A DNA stretch of 34,157 nucleotides from Bacteroidaceae bacterium. GTDB taxonomy: Bacteria; Bacteroidota; Bacteroidia; Bacteroidales; Bacteroidaceae. The notes under the pieces are model-generated. The model searched no databases. It was not told the DNA's origin and saw only the letters and a program-made list of their open reading frames with translations. The DNA lies in NCBI GenBank assembly GCA_017633615.1, contig JAGBPB010000023.1, forward strand, positions 1-34,157, written 5' to 3'. A program made the position numbers and the translations under genes. Positions 13,536-21,887 of the stretch are shown piece by piece (the first letter of the stretch is position 1; each line of letters opens with the position of its first letter).

Positions 13536-15017
13536 TTATTTCTTAGGGATAGCGGCGAGAACTGCTTTCAGGTAGTCCCAGACCTTCTGGACTGAGGGGA
13601 TGTAGCAGCGCTCATCGGGTGAATGCGGGCTCATCAGTGTGGGGCCGAATGATACCATATCCCAGTGAGGATAGGCTCCACTCAGGATTCCGCACTCCAG
13701 GCCAGCGTGAATGGCCATTACCTTGGGCTCTGTGCCGAACATCTTTTTGTACTCAGTCTTCATTACATGCAGTATTGGTGATGCTGCATTAGGTGCCCAG
13801 CCTGAATAGCCTCCGGCCAGTTCGACCTTGCAGCCGGCCAGATGGCCCAGACTCTTCATGCGCAGTGCCAGAAGTTCCTTGGCTGTGTCAACCGAGCTGC
13901 GCAGCAGGTTCACGATAAAGAACTCACCCTTGTAAATCTTGACCATAGCCATATTGTTTGATGTCTCCACCAAACCGGGCATCTGGTCACTCATGCGCTC
14001 CACTCCATCGGGGCAAGCCAGGATTGTCTCAATATAACGCAGAGCTGCTTTTTCTTCAACATAGAGGCACTCATCGGGATCACAGGTCTCACCCGGGGCA
14101 CACTGATATGGCTCAAATACGTAGTTGCAGCCGGGATCAGTTGCAGCATACTCTGACTTAACCTCAGCAAATACATCGGCTACTACCTTCTTTGCTATAT
14201 CCAGCTTGGCGGGATCTACATAAACGGTTGCAAAGCACTCGCGCGGGATTGCATTACGCAGAGTTCCGCCCTCCATATCTATCAGCTTGGCATCGGCCTT
14301 GGTGAGCAGAGCATACATAACGCGGGCTCCCACCTTGTTGGCATTGGCGCGGCACAGTATGATATCCATACCTGAATGTCCGCCCTGGAATCCCTTTACG
14401 GCCAGACTGTAGCAGAGCCAACCCTTGGGCTCCGGCTTGCGGTCATACTTGCCCAGTATTGAAACATCAAGACCACCGGCGCAACCTATGTAAAGCTCGC
14501 CCTCAGTCTCTGAGTCAAGATTGAGCAGGATGTCACCCTTTAGTACGCCTGGCTTAAGAAGATTAGCTCCGGTCATACCGGTCTCCTCATCATAGGTAAC
14601 CAGCAGTTCCAGCGGGCCGTGTTTGATGTCATCTGACTCCAATACAGAAAGAGCCAGAGCTACGCCCAGACCATTATCGGCACCAAGAGTTGTACCTTTA
14701 GCCTTTAACCACTCACCATCAACCCAAGTCTCAATAGGATCTTTCTCAAAATCATGCTTAACATCGGCATTCTTTTGCGGAACCATATCCATGTGTCCCT
14801 GCATGATAACACCCTTAAGGTTCTCCATGCCCGGAGTAGCAGGCTTACGCATGATCACGTTACCGGTCTCATCGGCAAAAGCCTCAATGTTACGCTGCTT
14901 AGCCCAGTCAAGCAACCATGCACGGATTTTCTCCTCATGCTTTGACGGACGCGGCTGGCGGGTAATACCGTAAAAGTTATCCCATACAATCTTTGGCTGT
15001 AAGTCTTTGATAGTCAT
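13536..15017 (-). CDS. pepD: Aminoacyl-histidine dipeptidase (M20 family)
   Basis: A 493-residue cytosolic zinc dipeptidase (PepD, Xaa-His dipeptidase, subfamily M20C). The metal and catalytic residues are in GHMDMVPQ (H75, D77), LGADNGLGVA (D114), YDEETGMTGA (E144 catalytic, E145 metal), LNLDSETEG (D168) and the late HSPDERC. The lid-domain motif FQGGHSGMDI is also present. Length and motif order match the family well. It hydrolyses dipeptides such as carnosine-like Xaa-His and aids peptide scavenging. The gene has a promoter box at 15082-15090 that overlaps the terminator hairpin of the GH9 gene (see findings). Confidence 0.95.
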   Translation of the reverse strand: MTIKDLQPKIVWDNFYGITRQPRPSKHEEKIRAWLLDWAKQRNIEAFADETGNVIMRKPATPGMENLKGVIMQGHMDMVPQKNADVKHDFEKDPIETWVDGEWLKAKGTTLGADNGLGVALALSVLESDDIKHGPLELLVTYDEETGMTGANLLKPGVLKGDILLNLDSETEGELYIGCAGGLDVSILGKYDRKPEPKGWLCYSLAVKGFQGGHSGMDIILCRANANKVGARVMYALLTKADAKLIDMEGGTLRNAIPRECFATVYVDPAKLDIAKKVVADVFAEVKSEYAATDPGCNYVFEPYQCAPGETCDPDECLYVEEKAALRYIETILACPDGVERMSDQMPGLVETSNNMAMVKIYKGEFFIVNLLRSSVDTAKELLALRMKSLGHLAGCKVELAGGYSGWAPNAASPILHVMKTEYKKMFGTEPKVMAIHAGLECGILSGAYPHWDMVSFGPTLMSPHSPDERCYIPSVQKVWDYLKAVLAAIPKK

Positions 15018-15045
15018 ATTCTCAATTTTTTAATTGGTTATACAC

Positions 15046-15082
15046 AAAAAAAGCATATCAGCCACAAACGTGACTGATATGC
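15046..15082 (-). terminator. Terminator of the GH9 gene
   Basis: Arms 15053-15065 and 15070-15082 (GCATATCAGCCAC and GTGACTGATATGC) form a 13-bp stem with a 4-base loop. On the minus strand the hairpin is followed by seven T. The one non-Watson-Crick position is C/A in the plus-strand RNA but G/U in the minus-strand RNA, so the structure is built for the minus-strand transcript. It lies 35 bases after the GH9 stop. Confidence 0.88.
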
Positions 15083-15090
15083 CAAAGTTA
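15082..15090 (-). promoter_or_regulatory. -7 box for pepD
   Basis: The minus strand reads TAACTTTGG (TAnnTTTG). It shares its last base with the terminator stem, so a transcript from here would begin inside the hairpin. The leader to the pepD ATG would be about 60 bases. Confidence 0.55.
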
Positions 15091-15116
15091 ATATTTACTG
15101 GAATAATATCCAAAAT

Positions 15117-17747
15117 TTATTTGTTCAGAGCAGCAGCAATCTCCTCTGCACCGATGGAGAGTGTCACGTATGACGGAACGGTGCGGGTGCAGCACTCGTT
15201 CTCACCCCACAGGAACGGATAGTCATCCTTGTGCTCCAACAGATCCGGCTGCAGGAACACTATTCCGGGAGCGATACCGCCCGGGATGAAAGTGTAGTCT
15301 GCACGGTTGTTACCGTATGCAACCTTCTTGGTGTTGACACCGACAGCTGTCACGAATGATACATTTGAGTACGGATGGCATCCATAGATGTAGTTAAGAC
15401 CGGCCAGAACCATCTCTGGATCAATCAGGTCAGGAAAATAGCGCCATACCATATAGTTGTTCTGAGCCCAGCTGATAACCCATTCACTACCGCCCCATGT
15501 ACCAGCTGATACCGGAACTCCATAAGGAGTAGATTCAGCAGTCTTTTTCGCCTCCTCAACAAACACAGGTACAACCTCACGAACCTTTGCCTTATAATCA
15601 TCATCCATATAAGGCAACAATGAGAGTGCCGTAGTAAGGTTTACACGCGGAGCACGCATAGCACTGCCACCGAATGAACGGTTGTTCTCAGGAGTTGACG
15701 GAGCTGTCTTGGCGGCCTCAATCTGCCTTAGAACCATCGGCATGAATATCTCCTTGTATTTATCATCACCTGTCAGGAGCCACAGCTGTATTGCAGCACC
15801 TGAACGGTCACCGCCACGAGCATTCCACTGACCTCCCATGCCCATGTTCGCATTAGCGGCACGTGCAGGCTGACGACTCTGGAAATCATCCATCTCTTTC
15901 CAAAGCTTGAGAGCGTTCTTCCTGCAACGCTCAGCAGTCTCAGGAATATAAGGTTCAAGCACGCGTGCGGCATGTGCCAGAGCAGCGCATACATTTGCAT
16001 TGCTCATTGGATTACCTCCATTATTTGTGAATGCAAAGCGGTCGTCAAGTGTACCTGAACGGTTTCCGCGCACCTCATAAGGCTTAAGGCTGGGATCATA
16101 AATGTATCCGTCAGTAATTGTAACAGCATCACCCAAATGATGATACTGGTGCATATTACCCTGTACGATACCGCCTGCTATAAAGCCTATGTTCTCAATC
16201 TGTGCGCACAGGTTAAGTGCTCCATGCTCTACCTGCTGGATAATATCGGGCAGGCCATCAGGACGATGAATATCCACGAACTGGGTCTTCTGGTCAATGA
16301 ATGTCTGGTCACGCTCCGGACGCAGCACATCCCAAACCTCTGCCAGCTGGGTGGTCAGTCCTATAACAGTACCGGACTGTATATCAAAGTCACCGGCATC
16401 ATACCATGCACCTACCGCCAACCCCGGAATATGCTCATAAGGTTTGTACTTGGTATTGGTGCTGTTGCCCATGCGATAACCGTCCTGCTGCTGGTAGTTG
16501 GTAGGAGCCTGGATGGCATCATCCATATGAGAGCGGCCGTGCCATACACGATAGGCCTCATTTACAAGCATGTGGTCCATCTGAACAGGAAGCCATACAT
16601 CCATAGTGTTGTGCCACTTGCCGTCATATACATTCACATTGATGGGGAACGGATTGGTTTTGACATCCTTGTACTGTATATAATAGGTGCCAGGCTCATT
16701 AACAGCACTGAAATCACACTGTGCATAGTTGTAACGGTCATAGAAAACGCCCCACTCTGTTACAACAGGCTCAAGTACCAATGTGCTGCTGCCGTCAGCA
16801 TTCACACGGAATATCTTGGCTTTGGCGGCAACCTTGTCATTGCGGTCAAGCTCAATGACTGCAACCTTCTTCTGTGCGGGAGTATATCCTATCTGTGAGA
16901 ATCCTACATTGGGTTCACGAATCCACTGTGCATCAGGCGTAGGCTCTACATACCACTCCAGGACAGTTCCTGTCTTGCCCTCAGGCAGATATGAGCGTAC
17001 CACGAATGTTCCGTTCTGTGACAGGTCACGCCCATCAAACAGGTTCAGTTCAGCATCTGACCGGAACAGCACACGCAGTGATTCATCCTCAGGCGCCACA
17101 ACAATTGTATGACCCTTTGATATGGGTTTGGGCACTATGAACTCATCACGTCCGCGGTCATCAAAAGTGGAGAGCCCCCAAAACTGAGATATCTTTTCTG
17201 AATTGGGGTGCATCTCTGTATCACTTGACGGATAGCGCGGGAATATCTCTGACTGACCGTCAACAAGATATGTCTTGCCGTAATATGTAGCCGGGAAGAA
17301 CTCCATATTCAGACCGGCCTTGCCCACCAGGTTGGTTGGAAGCGGTTTCTCCAGTTGTACGGATACACGGAATCCCTTACCCTCCTGTTTTACATTGATG
17401 CCAAAATCAAATCCGTAATCCGGATAGTTGAAGAGACATTTTATCTCACCACCAAGCGTATCAACCGTGCGATCGGAAAGATCAGGATAAATATCCCACT
17501 GCTCAGGAGTGTTCATAAGGCGCACACCACCTCCAGTGGCTATACGCACTCCACGCTGCACAATCTCTATTCCGGCAGTCTTCTCATCACAGAAAACGCC
17601 GTTATACTTGTTGGAAAAAACCAACAGATTTACGCCTGTATTCTCAAAATAACCCAGGTCGTTGATCTCATACTTCCCGGAATCCAACTTTGTGGAACAG
17701 GAAACAAATGCACATAAAGCGGCAATAATTGGCAGTATTCGTTTCAT
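15117..17747 (-). CDS. Family 9 glycoside hydrolase lipoprotein (cellulase/endoglucanase-like)
   Basis: An 876-residue exported enzyme. The signal ends at Cys17 (AFVSC). Residues ~20-275 are an N-terminal beta-rich region I cannot assign. Residues ~280-385 are the CelD_N immunoglobulin-like domain (VGFSQIGYTPAQKKVAVIE). Residues ~395-876 are the GH9 (alpha/alpha)6 barrel. The GH9 base signature GAWYDAGDFDI gives D450 and D453, and the proton-donor Glu is probably E851 in WGENECC. GCHPYSNVSFVTAVG corresponds to the usual NP..SFVTG block. GH9 enzymes cleave beta-1,4 glucan or xyloglucan with inversion. No SusC/SusD pair or other CAZyme is next to it. The +2 residue is Ser, and no acidic surface-export signal follows the Cys, so a periplasmic location is as likely as the surface (inference). 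Confidence 0.9.
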   Translation of the reverse strand: MKRILPIIAALCAFVSCSTKLDSGKYEINDLGYFENTGVNLLVFSNKYNGVFCDEKTAGIEIVQRGVRIATGGGVRLMNTPEQWDIYPDLSDRTVDTLGGEIKCLFNYPDYGFDFGINVKQEGKGFRVSVQLEKPLPTNLVGKAGLNMEFFPATYYGKTYLVDGQSEIFPRYPSSDTEMHPNSEKISQFWGLSTFDDRGRDEFIVPKPISKGHTIVVAPEDESLRVLFRSDAELNLFDGRDLSQNGTFVVRSYLPEGKTGTVLEWYVEPTPDAQWIREPNVGFSQIGYTPAQKKVAVIELDRNDKVAAKAKIFRVNADGSSTLVLEPVVTEWGVFYDRYNYAQCDFSAVNEPGTYYIQYKDVKTNPFPINVNVYDGKWHNTMDVWLPVQMDHMLVNEAYRVWHGRSHMDDAIQAPTNYQQQDGYRMGNSTNTKYKPYEHIPGLAVGAWYDAGDFDIQSGTVIGLTTQLAEVWDVLRPERDQTFIDQKTQFVDIHRPDGLPDIIQQVEHGALNLCAQIENIGFIAGGIVQGNMHQYHHLGDAVTITDGYIYDPSLKPYEVRGNRSGTLDDRFAFTNNGGNPMSNANVCAALAHAARVLEPYIPETAERCRKNALKLWKEMDDFQSRQPARAANANMGMGGQWNARGGDRSGAAIQLWLLTGDDKYKEIFMPMVLRQIEAAKTAPSTPENNRSFGGSAMRAPRVNLTTALSLLPYMDDDYKAKVREVVPVFVEEAKKTAESTPYGVPVSAGTWGGSEWVISWAQNNYMVWRYFPDLIDPEMVLAGLNYIYGCHPYSNVSFVTAVGVNTKKVAYGNNRADYTFIPGGIAPGIVFLQPDLLEHKDDYPFLWGENECCTRTVPSYVTLSIGAEEIAAALNK

Positions 17748-17772
17748 CGTTATAAATTAAGTGAATGGTTTT

Positions 17773-17780
17773 CAAATATA
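17773..17780 (-). promoter_or_regulatory. -7 box for the GH9 gene
   Basis: The minus strand reads TATATTTG (TAnnTTTG), 25 bases upstream of the ATG at 17747. It is back-to-back with the plus-strand promoter at 17825-17833, giving a divergent control region of about 100 bases. Confidence 0.6.
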
Positions 17781-17824
17781 GTCAATGGCTTTCTAAAAAC
17801 CGCATATCCTGCCTAAAAAAAGAG

Positions 17825-17833
17825 TATCTTTGC
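17825..17833 (+). promoter_or_regulatory. -7 box for the 2-hydroxyacid dehydrogenase-prfA-pyrF unit
   Basis: TATCTTTGC matches TAnnTTTGC exactly, 18 bases upstream of ATG 17852. It lies inside the longer upstream ORF extension, which is one reason to reject the earlier start at 17765. Confidence 0.7.
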
Positions 17834-17851
17834 GAATCATTAACTTCCCTT

Positions 17852-18832
17852 ATGAAGAAACGCGTTTTAGTAACCTACAATATGTTCCGCACGGGTTATG
17901 CGGAACTGATCAAGAAATATGACGTAACCTTCCCACCTGATGGCCGCGAGACCTTTACATATGATGAGGTCTATGAGATGCTCCCTGAGTATGATGTTCT
18001 CCAGTCCATGTTCAATTTCCCGGTTGACCGCAAACTGATGGAGCGTGGTCTGCCCCGTCTGGAACTGGTTAGCAACTACGCGGTGGGATTTGACAATATC
18101 GATATTCCCACAGCAACAGAACTTGGTATTGCCGTTACCAATACCCCCGGTCCTGTAACAGAGCCCACAGCTGATCTGGCATTCGGCCTGATGTTGGCCG
18201 TAGCACGCCGCATCACTGATGTTGACCGCCGTCTGCGTATACCCGGAGCTCTGGAATGGACCCTGCTTGCCAATCTGGGCTATTCCCTGGGTGGCAAGAC
18301 ACTGGGCATTCTGGGCATGGGCCGCATAGGACAGGCTCTTGCACGCCGTGCCAAAGCCAGTTGCATGAAAGTTATCTATCATAACCGTCACCGCGTCAGC
18401 CCTGAGATTGAAAAGGAATACGATGCCACATACGTTGAATTTGAGGAACTGCTCAAGACATCTGATTTCATATCTGTAAATGTACCCTACTCAAAGGATA
18501 CATGGCACTTGATCGGCAAGGAGCAGATAGAACTCATGAAGCCCACCGCTATCCTGGTAAATACCGCCCGCGGACCTATTGTTGATGAACTTGCACTGGC
18601 CGATGCCCTCAAGAACAAGCGAATCTGGGGTGCCGGTCTGGACGTATTTGAGTTCGGCGACAAGGTAAGCCCTGAGATTCTGGCCTGTGAGAACGCAGTC
18701 ATCACTCCGCACGTAGGTACCCAGACCTATGACGTGCGCAATGAGATGGCAGAGTTTGTATCACGCAACATAATCAACTTCTATGAAGGAGGTCCTGTTG
18801 CATTCGTAAACAAAGTAGAGAAGAGAAAATAA
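17852..18832 (+). CDS. NAD(P)-dependent D-2-hydroxyacid dehydrogenase (glyoxylate/hydroxypyruvate reductase-like)
   Basis: A 326-residue member of the D-isomer-specific 2-hydroxyacid dehydrogenases. The Rossmann loop GILGMGRIGQALARRA (about residues 150-165) is clear. The catalytic Arg is R240 in NTARGPIVDE, and the His is H287 in ITPHVGT. The substrate loop is YAVGFDNIDI and the family signature is GLDVFEFGD. The exact substrate (glyoxylate, hydroxypyruvate or another 2-ketoacid) cannot be told from motifs. The ORF is open back to 17765, but the promoter box sits inside that extension, so the start at 17852 (MKKRVLVTYN) is chosen. Its stop overlaps the prfA ATG by one base (TAATG), so it is translationally coupled to prfA. 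Confidence 0.88.
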   Translation: MKKRVLVTYNMFRTGYAELIKKYDVTFPPDGRETFTYDEVYEMLPEYDVLQSMFNFPVDRKLMERGLPRLELVSNYAVGFDNIDIPTATELGIAVTNTPGPVTEPTADLAFGLMLAVARRITDVDRRLRIPGALEWTLLANLGYSLGGKTLGILGMGRIGQALARRAKASCMKVIYHNRHRVSPEIEKEYDATYVEFEELLKTSDFISVNVPYSKDTWHLIGKEQIELMKPTAILVNTARGPIVDELALADALKNKRIWGAGLDVFEFGDKVSPEILACENAVITPHVGTQTYDVRNEMAEFVSRNIINFYEGGPVAFVNKVEKRK

Positions 18833-19938
18833 TGGCTACGGAGAGTCTGCTACAGAAACTGGATGACCTTGAGGCCCGTTTCCATGAGGTCAGTCTGCTC
18901 ATAACAGACCCTGCCGTCATAGCCGATATGAAAAGGTTCGTAAAACTGAACCGTGAATACCGTGACTTGGAGCGCATATCTGGGGCACGTGCAGAGTATG
19001 TAAACCTGCTCTCAAACATCAGCCAGGCCAAGGAACTGCTTGGTGAGAGTGATCCGGAGATGCGTCAGATGGCCCGTGAGGAGCTTGATACAGCAACAAA
19101 CCGCCTTGAGATCCTTGAAGATGAGATCAAGCAATTGCTCATACCGGCCGATCCACAGGATGATAAGGATGTGGTGATGGAGATTCGCGGCGGCACAGGA
19201 GGTGATGAGGCTGCCCTGTTTGCCGGCGACCTGTTCCGCATGTACTGCAAGTACTTTGAGACAAAAGGCTGGAAATATGCCGTATCATCATGTACAGAGG
19301 GTACTGCTGGCGGTTTCAAGGAGATCATATTCACTGTAACCGGTGATAAAGTCTATGGTACGCTCAAATATGAGTCAGGCGTACACCGTGTACAGCGTGT
19401 GCCTGTAACCGAGACACAGGGCCGTATACACACATCAGCAGCCACAGTGGCCGTTCTGCCTGAGGCCGATGCCTTTGAGGTTGAGATAAACGAGGGCGAA
19501 ATCAAGTGGGATACATTCCGCAGCGGCGGTGCCGGAGGCCAGAACGTAAACAAGGTTGAGTCAGGTGTAAGACTCCGATATAATTGGAAAAATCCCAACA
19601 CCGGAGTGGTCGAGGAGATACTCATTGAGTGCACCGAGACTCGTGACCAGCCCAAAAACAAGGAGCGCGCACTTTCACGCCTGCGCACTATGATTTATGA
19701 CCGCGAGCATCAGAAATACATGGATGACATTGCCGCACGCCGCAAGACAATGGTATCAACCGGTGACCGATCAGCCAAAATACGTACCTACAATTTCCCT
19801 CAGGGCCGTATCACTGACCATCGCATCAACTGGACCTCTTACAATCTGCCTGCATTCATGGACGGCGATATACAGGAGTGCATAGACCAGCTTACAATAG
19901 CAGAGAATGCGGAACGCATGAAGGAAGCTGAAATGTAA
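18832..19938 (+). CDS. prfA: Peptide chain release factor 1
   Basis: A 368-residue RF1, which reads UAA and UAG stop codons and triggers peptide release. The catalytic GGQ is at 235-237 in SGGAGGQNVNKVESGVRL. The codon-reading tripeptide is P-V-T in RVPVTETQGRIHTSAA, the RF1 PxT form rather than the RF2 SPF form. The GGTGGDEAALFAGDL block and the C-terminal ITDHRINWTSYNL also match. The length is normal and no programmed frameshift is present, again as expected for RF1. It is coupled to the upstream dehydrogenase and followed 25 bases later by pyrF. Confidence 0.97.
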   Translation: MATESLLQKLDDLEARFHEVSLLITDPAVIADMKRFVKLNREYRDLERISGARAEYVNLLSNISQAKELLGESDPEMRQMAREELDTATNRLEILEDEIKQLLIPADPQDDKDVVMEIRGGTGGDEAALFAGDLFRMYCKYFETKGWKYAVSSCTEGTAGGFKEIIFTVTGDKVYGTLKYESGVHRVQRVPVTETQGRIHTSAATVAVLPEADAFEVEINEGEIKWDTFRSGGAGGQNVNKVESGVRLRYNWKNPNTGVVEEILIECTETRDQPKNKERALSRLRTMIYDREHQKYMDDIAARRKTMVSTGDRSAKIRTYNFPQGRITDHRINWTSYNLPAFMDGDIQECIDQLTIAENAERMKEAEM

Positions 19939-19963
19939 AGAATTTTCAAATATAGGATAACAT

Positions 19964-20782
19964 ATGACAAGAGAAGAGTTGTACCAAAACATAAAACGCA
20001 AGAAGTCGTTTTTGTGTGTAGGTCTTGATACCGACATCAGGAAGATACCGCAGCATCTGCTGTCTGAAGAGGATCCAATCTTCGCCTTCAACAAGGCAAT
20101 CATTGACGCAACAGCAGAATATTGCATAGCATACAAGCCTAATCTGGCCTTCTATGAGAGCACAGGTCTCAAGGGCATGCAGTCTCTCTACAAGACCATA
20201 GAGTACATCCGCACCAATTATCCGGACCAGTTCATCATAGCCGATGCCAAGCGCGGCGACATAGGCAACACCTCAAAGATGTATGCTGAGAGCTTCTTTG
20301 GTGAAATGAATGTGGATTCAGTAACCGTAGCTCCGTACATGGGTCAGGACAGCGTAACCCCGTTCCTGGGACACGACGGCCGCTGGGTAATCCTCCTGGC
20401 CCTTACCAGCAACAAGGGAGCCGATGATTTCCAGTACATAAAGGACTCAGACGGTACGCCTCTCTATCAGAACGTGCTGCGCAAGTCACTTGAGTGGGGC
20501 GGAAACGCTGACAACATGATGTACGTGGTAGGTGCCACACGCGCCGAGATGCTGACCGACATACGCCGTACCGTACCTGACAGTTTCCTTCTCGTTCCGG
20601 GCATAGGCGCACAGGGCGGATCGTTGGCCGACGTATGCAAATACGGCATGAACAGCAAGTGCGGACTTATTGTAAACAGCAGTCGTGCAATCATTTACGC
20701 TGACAGTTCTGAGAATTTTGCCCAGATGGCACGTGAGAAAGCTCGTGAGGTACAGCAGGAAATGGCCGCCTATATTAAATAA
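19964..20782 (+). CDS. pyrF: Orotidine 5'-phosphate decarboxylase
   Basis: A 272-residue OMP decarboxylase of the long (type 2) form, which converts OMP to UMP in the last step of pyrimidine synthesis. The catalytic signature is [13 protein letters not shown] (D94, K96). FLCVGLDTD near the N-terminus and VPGIGAQGG with the phosphate-binding IVNSSRAI near the C-terminus complete the barrel. It belongs to the dehydrogenase-prfA-pyrF transcript, since no promoter is seen in the 25-base gap. The next gene has its own promoter. Confidence 0.96.
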   Translation: MTREELYQNIKRKKSFLCVGLDTDIRKIPQHLLSEEDPIFAFNKAIIDATAEYCIAYKPNLAFYESTGLKGMQSLYKTIEYIRTNYPDQFIIADAKRGDIGNTSKMYAESFFGEMNVDSVTVAPYMGQDSVTPFLGHDGRWVILLALTSNKGADDFQYIKDSDGTPLYQNVLRKSLEWGGNADNMMYVVGATRAEMLTDIRRTVPDSFLLVPGIGAQGGSLADVCKYGMNSKCGLIVNSSRAIIYADSSENFAQMAREKAREVQQEMAAYIK

Positions 20783-20787
20783 ATAAC

Positions 20788-20796
20788 TATATTTGC
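20788..20796 (+). promoter_or_regulatory. -7 box for the lpxD-lpxC/fabZ-lpxA operon
   Basis: TATATTTGC matches TAnnTTTGC and lies 24 bases upstream of the lpxD ATG and 6 bases after the pyrF stop. GAGG at 20808-20811 is a candidate ribosome binding site. Confidence 0.65.
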
Positions 20797-20820
20797 AACT
20801 TTGTATAGAGGCAAACGCGT

Positions 20821-21864
20821 ATGGAATTTACAGCAAAACAGATAGCGGAACTGTTGGGTGGCACTGTTGATGGCAACGGGAATGCCGCCGTGAATACTTT
20901 CGCCAAAATTGAAGAGGGAACCCCCGGTGCCCTCTCTTTCCTTTCAAATGTCAAATACACCCAGCATATATACACCACCAAGTCAAGCGTAGTTCTGGTA
21001 AACAAGGATTTCAAGCCTGAGCAACCCATCAGCGCAACCCTTATCAGAGTTGACAACGCATATGAGGCTTTAGCCAAGCTTATGTCAATCTACGCATCAA
21101 TGAAACCCGGCCGCACCGGAATAAGTTCACTGGCATCGGTCTCAGAGAAGGCCAAGATAGGTAAGAACGTATATATTGGCCCGTTTGCAGTTATCGAGGA
21201 CGGTGCCACCGTTGGTGACAACACGCAGATTTATCCGCTCGTAACAATCGGTGAAGGCGCATCCGTTGGTTCGGACTGCATCCTTTATCCCCACGTGACA
21301 ATCTATTACGCATGTAAAGTTGGCAACCGATGCATACTGCATGCCGGCAGTGTTGTAGGAGCTGACGGATTCGGCTTTGCACCAACGCCAAATGGTTATG
21401 ACAAGATACCGCAGATAGGTATTGCTGAACTTGAGGATGATGTTGAGATAGGTGCCAATACTTGTGTTGACCGCTCCACAATGGGACGTACCGTAGTGCA
21501 CAAGGGTGTCAAACTGGACAACATGGTACAGGTGGCACATAACGTTGAGGTTGGTGAGAACACTGTTATTTCAGCCCAGACAGGCATAGCAGGTTCAAGC
21601 AAGGTAGGTGCATGGTGTATGATAGGCGGTCAAAGCGGCATTTCCGGTCATCTTACTATCGGTGACAAGGTTAATTTCTGCGCTAAAACAGGTGCAATCA
21701 GCAATATCGAATCCAATCAGACCATAATGGGATATCCCGCTATTGCCCACCGGAATTATCTTCGCTCGTCAATACTGTTCAAACAGTTGCCTGAAATGGA
21801 CGCCACGATAAGACAGCTCCAAAAGGAAATTGAAGAACTGAAAGCAAAACTTGAAAGCAGATAA
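20821..21864 (+). CDS. lpxD: UDP-3-O-(3-hydroxyacyl)glucosamine N-acyltransferase
   Basis: A 347-residue LpxD, third step of lipid A synthesis: it adds the N-linked hydroxyacyl chain from acyl-ACP to UDP-3-O-acyl-glucosamine. The N-terminal uridine-binding domain (~1-100) has LSFLSNVKY. It is followed by hexapeptide repeats of the left-handed beta helix (~105-315), with the catalytic His in QVAHNVEVGENT (H240). The C-terminal helix (~325-347, LQKEIEELKAKLESR) is typical of the trimeric enzyme. It opens an operon with lpxC-fabZ and lpxA. Confidence 0.97.
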   Translation: MEFTAKQIAELLGGTVDGNGNAAVNTFAKIEEGTPGALSFLSNVKYTQHIYTTKSSVVLVNKDFKPEQPISATLIRVDNAYEALAKLMSIYASMKPGRTGISSLASVSEKAKIGKNVYIGPFAVIEDGATVGDNTQIYPLVTIGEGASVGSDCILYPHVTIYYACKVGNRCILHAGSVVGADGFGFAPTPNGYDKIPQIGIAELEDDVEIGANTCVDRSTMGRTVVHKGVKLDNMVQVAHNVEVGENTVISAQTGIAGSSKVGAWCMIGGQSGISGHLTIGDKVNFCAKTGAISNIESNQTIMGYPAIAHRNYLRSSILFKQLPEMDATIRQLQKEIEELKAKLESR

Positions 21865-21887
21865 TGCTTTAAGATAAATAGCATAAC

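Noticed and set aside
16137..16898. 253-codon antisense ORF over the GH9 gene
   Set aside because: It lies wholly inside the GH9 coding region; the hydrophobic content comes from codon bias of the sense gene.
10104..17851. A hidden defence system or prophage in the minus-strand block
   Set aside because: All genes have other recognisable identities; no nuclease, helicase, integrase, capsid or toxin-antitoxin motif is seen.
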